From assembly GCA_032622095.1 (NCBI GenBank), contig CP136061.1:16184440-16248439 (forward strand): DNA of 64,000 nt, in the 5' to 3' direction. The DNA comes from Siphonodentalium dalli (taxonomy: Eukaryota > Mollusca > Scaphopoda > Gadilida > Siphonodentaliidae). Position 1 is the stretch's first letter. Each line of letters opens with the position of its first letter. Of this stretch, positions 57,913 to 64,000 are shown one piece after another. The notes below the pieces were generated by a model. That model was not told where the DNA came from. It saw nothing but the letters and a program-made list of their open reading frames with translations, and searched no databases. The position numbers were made by a program, and so were the translations under genes.

Positions 57913-59160
57913 TTTTAATGAAACATTTGTAGTGATCATTCGATTTGGGAAATATATCCGATAATAAATTGCGCCCAAATCTGCTATGAAACATCTAGCA
58001 ATTTCGATGACCGATGCCATATATATGTATAAAGAGGGAAACGAAAATATAGGCCAATTGTGCCGTTACAGTTAATCTGTTCATCTCTAGAAATGTGTTG
58101 CTTTTATGCCAACACATCGAACATATGTTCCGGCTTTTGGTCATAGTTCTCGACTTCTGAACATTTCATGGGGCAGGTGGTCGTGGAATTCATCGAATAC
58201 AATTGATTTACTTACCCAAAAATCCACACCAATCCGAATATAATCCACATAAGTGACTAATAATAATAAATATTGTGCCATGCATATCATACTCTCGTCG
58301 AGTATTGACATGCGGGAAATCTTGAAAGACCAAGCGTTCGGTTAACCATAAAGCATAGACTATTACGCTTTTTTAAAGTAATCAATTTGTATTTCAAAAA
58401 TAATAAAATAATTTCCATATCCCTTCAAATATTGTTTACTTCAGAAAATGCATCTTTATTTTTGGTACAGAAATGTCAATGGCATAATTTTGATAAGAAC
58501 ACTAGTATGATGAAAATGTCAACAAAATCGGACAAACAGACCCTTGTTATTGTTATTTATCAAACAAACAACCTTTGGCGCTAATATGCTATATATACAT
58601 GACAACAATTTGACCCAGTTGATATTTACAGATCTGCACGGTATATCTTGATTTTCACGAGTAATCAATTTGCCTGGCCTAAGAGTGATGTCATTGAATT
58701 CGTTTGTTTTCGAAAATGGTGATATGTTTTACACGCCGGGATTAAACTAACAAATCTGTAATACTGAGAACATTTATATCACAATCTATGTGTGAACACA
58801 AAGAATACTATCTCCGCTACAGGTAAGTCTCATGTATTTGTAGACAATTTCAGAGAAAATGGTATTTTGAAGGGGTCATAACCGTGGTCACTTGTGTTAC
58901 TGTTGACCTGCTTCAAAATATGTGCTAACTGGGCTTTCAGCTCTATTATTAGACTATAAGGATTAAGATAATCGTAAATGTCCAACTACTAAAATATATC
59001 TTAAAGGTGTTCGGGTCTATTTGACCAGACCAATAAGTAGATGATTATTGGCAATACATACATATTAGTCCACGAGCCAGGTCCGAGAATGGTACCATTT
59101 TTTGGTGGGCAAATTCCATCAACATTTTTCTCAAAGCTCATAATCTGAAGTTTATCTGAG
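57913..59160. other. Mostly unassigned; one satellite-unit fragment
   Basis: No gene. Positions about 59008-59068 (GACCAGACCAATAAGTAGAT and GGCAATACATACATATTAG) match the end of the 0.5-kb satellite unit found at 28.6-31.1 kb. Confidence 0.4.
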
Positions 59161-59162
59161 TG

Positions 59163-61862
59163 CTGGGGTGCACTGTGGCAGTGTAGCTTTGTGTGCAAAA
59201 TTTGTGTTTCCATGGCAACAGAGGGTGTTTTTGGCCAGTATACAAAATATGCCTGTAATGGTCTACAACTAGAAAGTTTAAAGCAGTAACTATATCTTTG
59301 CATTGACATGGGATGAAACCCTTGGTGGACGTTCTTTTGGCATGGGGGATTTCATCGTTAGAGGTGAAGGTCATACACAAAAGTCAAGGTCATTTACCAA
59401 AATATTAGCCTTTTTCATATCGGGTCATACATTTTCTACACACATGTTTTATATATTTGTTCTGAATACGTAATCTTTGCTCCTAAAATAAAATAAGCTG
59501 TAGCGTATATGCTGGACGGAGAACTGAGTTATTGTTGAAACTGACATGTCAGTCATGATATATAGGCTGTTAAAATTGGTGACCATTTTCCAAAATGTGT
59601 CAAAATCGGTTATTTCCCATATATCATGCTTCTGTGTGCAGTCCAGGCCTCAGTGCATGGAAATGTAAAAATTGCAGAAATTGTGGTAAAAGCATGAAAC
59701 TTCCAACATATGTTCCTTAGACATAATCTTTTCATTTTCAGATATAGACCCCATGAAGATATGGCCCTGCTTAGCAACGGTTGCTAGGCAACTACCCAAA
59801 AGTATTAAATGCTTATATAAGGATGTATTACAAAATTCCATTCAACTTTAGTTGTTGTGAATTGCATATTTGAGGTATATGTGTGACATAGGATGAATTT
59901 CAAAGACTTTGTTTCCTATCATAATGTCCATAATAATCGTTGCTATGCAACTAATCAGACAGTAAAATGTATATTTGGCACTCTTCTCGATGGCATTTTG
60001 GGAAGATTTGATGGTAGATTAGTCTGAAATACATTTTGCATATGCTAACACATCACATGATATATGCTATATAGGGACGGATAGTTTCTACGGTTGGAAT
60101 GTGTCATTGCGACCGTTTGTAAGAGACCAACCCATAGTTGTGGCTGATGAACAAAATTGACTATGCTGTCTTATATACATTGTATACTAACATTTCTGAT
60201 GCACCTTGATTAGTTGCTATTATTTTAACCACTGACATAATATAATTATTGTTTTTTTTCTATTACATATTTGGCATCAAAATGGGCAAAAATTCACTTT
60301 TCAGGTCTGGACCATTTTTTTCAATTAAAATGTAACTATAGTTGGTATCAAAGGTGCTTTTGGTTTTTTTCTGTCATAAATGTGTCACACTGATGTGTTT
60401 TGTAGACAAAATAACTGAAGATGGCTTACAAAATGGAAACCAGATTTGGTAAAAAAAGAGTTGATTTTCCACATATTTTCTCTGCTGTTCCGAAAGTGTA
60501 GCAAATTGTGACTCTGTTGGTTTTTAACCATGTCACTTTATCAACATACAACTAAAATTAATGTGCTTTTCTGGTTGTCGCAGTACCTTCTGAGATATGA
60601 CAAATTCATTTTAAAAGATGCAGTGTGGAATTTTGCCAAAAACGTCTCATATTTTGAATGGAAATGCACAGAAACGGAACTGAGCGAGACCATATTATTT
60701 GGCTACTGTCGCACATTAGCATAAACAACGATTGACTTAATACATGTTGTATGGCGAAACGGTAGCCAGGGAGTGACTGTTGTGATGTGAGGTGAATAGT
60801 TATACAATGAGTGGCTATATGGTAATGGGTATGGTCCACAGTGAGATGCAAGGGAATATAAGGAGTGGTCATGTGCGAGGTGGATATGCATACATATACA
60901 TGGAGTGGATCTATGGTCATTGATGTGGTGTATGTTTAAAACAAGAGTAGCTGCACAGTTATCTGTGATGGGGATTGCTTTCATGACTAAGTCACTAGGG
61001 GTAGCGGATTATGAGACAATTAACAAAACAAATGACCAAAATATCACATTTTTTTCAATGACCTTGACCTTTGTAATTGACCTTGACCTTATATGTCTTA
61101 GTCGCCCAGTCAGTTTGATGGAATAATAATGAGTTAGCTATGAGTTAACATAATTTCTTCAAACAAAAGGTTCGTTGATTCTCAACAGCGGCCTTTTCAA
61201 ATATATGGTACCGTTGTCATGGAAACCTGAGTTTATAACGACATTGGACCCCACCCCACCTGGGCACGCCCTCCAAAACGTTTTCCCTATAAGTAAGTAA
61301 CAAATATTTGTATAAGTTTCATGCTTTAGTCAACAAATTCACAATTCAACCATTAAAGGACCCCAGATAAGTAAATAACTCTATAATATACACAAAAGCA
61401 CGATATCTTGGGGAAATAACTGATTTTGACCCATTTTGGAAAATGGCCACAAAGTTTAGAGGCCTATATCTCATGACTGGCTTGTCAGTTGCAACAATAT
61501 CACAATTGTCCGAGTAGCCTATATGCTCTAGATTAATTCCGAGTAAAGATAACGTATTCAAAACTGATATATAAATTCAGTGGGTAGAAATTGTATGACC
61601 CGATATAAAGCTAATATTTTGGTCAATGACCCTGACCTTTGTATATGACGTTGACATCTAGTGGTGAAATCTGCAGTGTCAAATGAAAGCCCAACATGGG
61701 TAGCACCCAATATCAATGCCAAGATAGAGTTACTGCATTAAACTTTCTTGCTATAGACCGTTATATGCATAGTTTTTATACTGGCCAAAAACACCATCCG
61801 TTGCCATGGAAAAACACATTTTCAACACTAAGCTACACTGCCCAAGTGTGCCCTATATTCAT
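59163..61862. mobile_element. Old foldback element related to the 12-18 kb one
   Basis: Inverted arms at about 59163-59640 and 61370-61862 share GGCAGTGTAGCTT, TTTCCATGGCAAC, GTGTTTTTGGCCAGTAT, ATCGGGTCATACA and CATTTTCCAAAATGNGTCAA in mirrored order. The core (60160-60945) is a diverged copy of the left arm and array of the 6-kb foldback element (13490-14300), including TCACTTTTCAGGTCTGGACC, GTGACTC and GGAGTGACTGT blocks. Many indels show it is much older. No transposase. Confidence 0.7.
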
Positions 61863-61865
61863 TCG

Positions 61866-62065
61866 CAATTCCAATTAGTCGAAATATGAGTGTGCATCTA
61901 AACACCAGTCCGTACAGTTGCAACCTATGCAAGGCAATTTTTGCACAATGGGCGTCCCAGCCAGATGCGACACATGAGAGAAGCGGCATGTGACAGCCTC
62001 GTTTGAAGGCACACATGCGATGTTTTTCAAGAGAGGAGAGAGACCGGACACATGCACGTGAACGT
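61866..62065 (+). pseudogene. Decayed C2H2 zinc-finger fragment
   Basis: Plus-strand translation gives SRNMSVH, a linker-like NTSPYSCNLCKAIFAQ (the YxCxxC start of a C2H2 finger) and, after frame changes, QMRHMR and RLKAHMR followed by GERPDTC. Order and spacing recall two to three consecutive C2H2 fingers, but at least two frameshifts and a stop break them. It begins right beside the right arm of the old foldback element. An AATAAA at about 62130 follows. It may be a processed or tandem-array pseudogene; no intact partner is present. Confidence 0.4.
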
Positions 62066-62417
62066 AAACTATGAAAACGTGTCCTAGCAATCATCGTTGT
62101 TATTTATTTGTGTTTGTTTGAATAAACATTTTATTTTGTTACTCATTTAAGACATTGAAGAGATACATATTTGCACATCATGCTCTGGCAATATAATATA
62201 GAGTGAGGTAATTTAAGGGCGATATCATATGGGACATTTTATAAGTCCAAAAGAAAGGTCCGATGTAAACCTTATCGCTTGTATCTTTCAAAATGGTGTA
62301 GCCTGCATTTCGAACAAGATAAACGTTACCATCTTAAAAAGATATGTTCGACGATAACTTCGTTAATGCTTCGATATATAATAATGATAGTAACATGGAT
62401 CCAAACAGGTGTAATTG

Positions 62418-62466
62418 TTTCTAGCAAGACCGGTTCCCAGGGGTGGACACTCTACCCACTGGGCTA
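62418..62466 (-). mobile_element. Possible tRNA-like SINE head remnant
   Basis: On the minus strand GGTAGCCCAGTGGGTAGAG matches a tRNA box A well, but no clear box B follows. At most a decayed SINE head. Confidence 0.25.
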
Positions 62467-64000
62467 CCGAACTGCTAATATAATGTAATCATAAGTTGTC
62501 AATACACGATATATTATAAAACCATTGGTTATCACACATTTAGCAATTCAAGTTATGTACCTATAACCTGAATTGTGCGTGAGTACTTTCTGCTATACGA
62601 ATGACAGCAACATTGCGTGATATGACCACGCTTGTATCGCGTCCCTACATTAATGTACATGAAAACCATTCGATACTTCCTGTGGTATAAAGGGACTTCC
62701 GGTGATGCATCAAAATTCATTCAGGAAGGACTAACATGCCAATAACTTTAATACTAATTAATCATCAACACTTTAGCTAGTAGTGCATAACTACCTTGAT
62801 AAATAAACACAACTCGTGCTAATATTTGCAATGAAATGAAGTTTCAGAAACTAACAACTCGTGTCACAGCCGAAATATGTTTGAAACACGTACCCAGTTG
62901 CTGCTACTCACCATCCAGTGCGTGCACACTGTCCACATGCTAACATACGAAGTTATTATGCCACTTGATCAAACGATAATTGTTTGTTTGATTGATAGCA
63001 TATCGCGGTCAGTTACAACTTTAAACAGACATGGCTCATTCGAACTTCCAAAAATTTGATCTACGTAATTTGGGATTAGGTATAAAATAGGTTCACAAAT
63101 ACACTAAATATTGATATACCGGCTTCATAATTATTCTCTGAAAAAAATACTTGCCATGGCCACAGCCGTTTTAAATTTTTCGCATAGAAGTCAAACAAAC
63201 GTTTTTTATGTCTACCATATCAGGAACACTGAACGCTCTCGTGCAGATTTGTTTTTGTTTGGGACCAAACACCGTGTTCAAAGTTGTATTCTTCATGACT
63301 TCAATGCACCTTTCTGAACGCAGGATGCTCGTATAAAGGTAGCTCAGGTATTTATCGAACTATTTCGATACTGGGAATATTTCAAAGGGGTATCCCATTA
63401 CGTGCATTTAAGAGCGAACCGTCATTTGGCTTTTAATAAGTTATTAAAAACTGCATTGTCTCCGAACACGATGCAAAAACAACAAAGAATACTGAAATAA
63501 ATATTCATTACTAGCACTCGACATTATGGGCCACAAGTTGATCGAAGCCGCGAGGGATACCGTAATAAGATGAATACTGTGCATTTTATATCACATCTGG
63601 TTGAGAGTTATTTTAAACTGCATTGTCATTCTAGCTGGTTTATGTACGAGCAGACTTGGAAGTATATCTGAATATAGATCCGAGCACATTATCACCTATT
63701 TGCACGCCGGTATTAAAGCGGCGACTTCACATGGATTACGCGGGAACGTCAACCATAATGATTGAAGACGTTAGTGCTCTAAAATAAATTTAGTTTCACG
63801 CGAGTAATGAATGTAAGCTTCAGTTTCTTCATATATTAACGCAAATTATAGGCCAACTTGAACGAGACAAATGAAAAAAAGGATACATTTTGCACATTTA
63901 CAGTTAGCCTGAAAATACTATCACATGTCTAAATTTATCACTAAAAACTACAACACAGACATCTTGTTCAATATACACAACAGTTGCACTCTGAATGTGT
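62467..64000. other. No supported gene; old dispersed repeat at 63050-63330
   Basis: Blocks at 63050-63330 match 31665-31990 in order, so this is a second copy of a diverged repeat. The rest is unassigned. Confidence 0.35.

Overview
The window looks like intergenic DNA of an AT-rich animal genome, most likely a lophotrochozoan and probably a mollusc. No bacterial operons, rRNA, CRISPR or confident complete host genes are visible. The evidence for an animal is a spliced-looking PAN/apple exon with a signal peptide, several degenerate non-LTR retrotransposons of kinds common in marine invertebrates, a PIF/Harbinger transposase, hAT, Helitron-like and TA-target elements, and a tRNA-derived SINE whose central block resembles the SINE core shared by bivalves and gastropods. 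The mollusc assignment is inference.

Layout: 0-7 kb holds a cluster of TTAGTCA palindromes, a 12-bp satellite (about 47 units), an inverted-repeat MITE, the PAN-type exon (4296-4539) whose splice donor is the first unit of a 22-bp tandem array, and a 485-bp TIR element. From 7 to 12 kb one TIR element (GGGGCCTGTTTCATGAAG ends) contains a second copy of itself. From 12.3 to 18.3 kb lies a 6-kb foldback element with roughly 1.8-kb inverted arms and opposed tandem arrays. It sits in a TA whose uninterrupted paralogue is at 6911-6995. From 20 to 24.6 kb there is a 1-kb dispersed repeat, the Harbinger transposase gene with a 2-nt frameshift, a 38-bp minisatellite and a SINE inserted into an older SINE.

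From 26 to 38.4 kb there are hairpin MITEs, a satellite with a unit of about 0.5 kb, a second copy of the 1-kb repeat and a Helitron-like element full of tandem repeats. From 42.7 to 48.8 kb is the most unusual region: a GC-rich broken tyrosine recombinase gene, an array of paired short hairpins and a 179-bp direct repeat. It is split by a hAT-type element that carries a truncated Jockey-like reverse transcriptase. From 48.9 to 54 kb there are remnants of at least three non-LTR retrotransposon copies and a 541-bp hAT MITE with an 8-bp target duplication. From 54 to 64 kb the sequence is mostly unassigned, with an older relative of the 6-kb foldback element and a decayed C2H2 zinc-finger fragment.

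Almost everything recognisable is mobile DNA in nested layers, so the genes do not form a pathway. Host coding content is limited to the PAN exon and perhaps one or two doubtful secreted-protein starts. All calls come from reading the sequence by eye; no alignment or database search was run.
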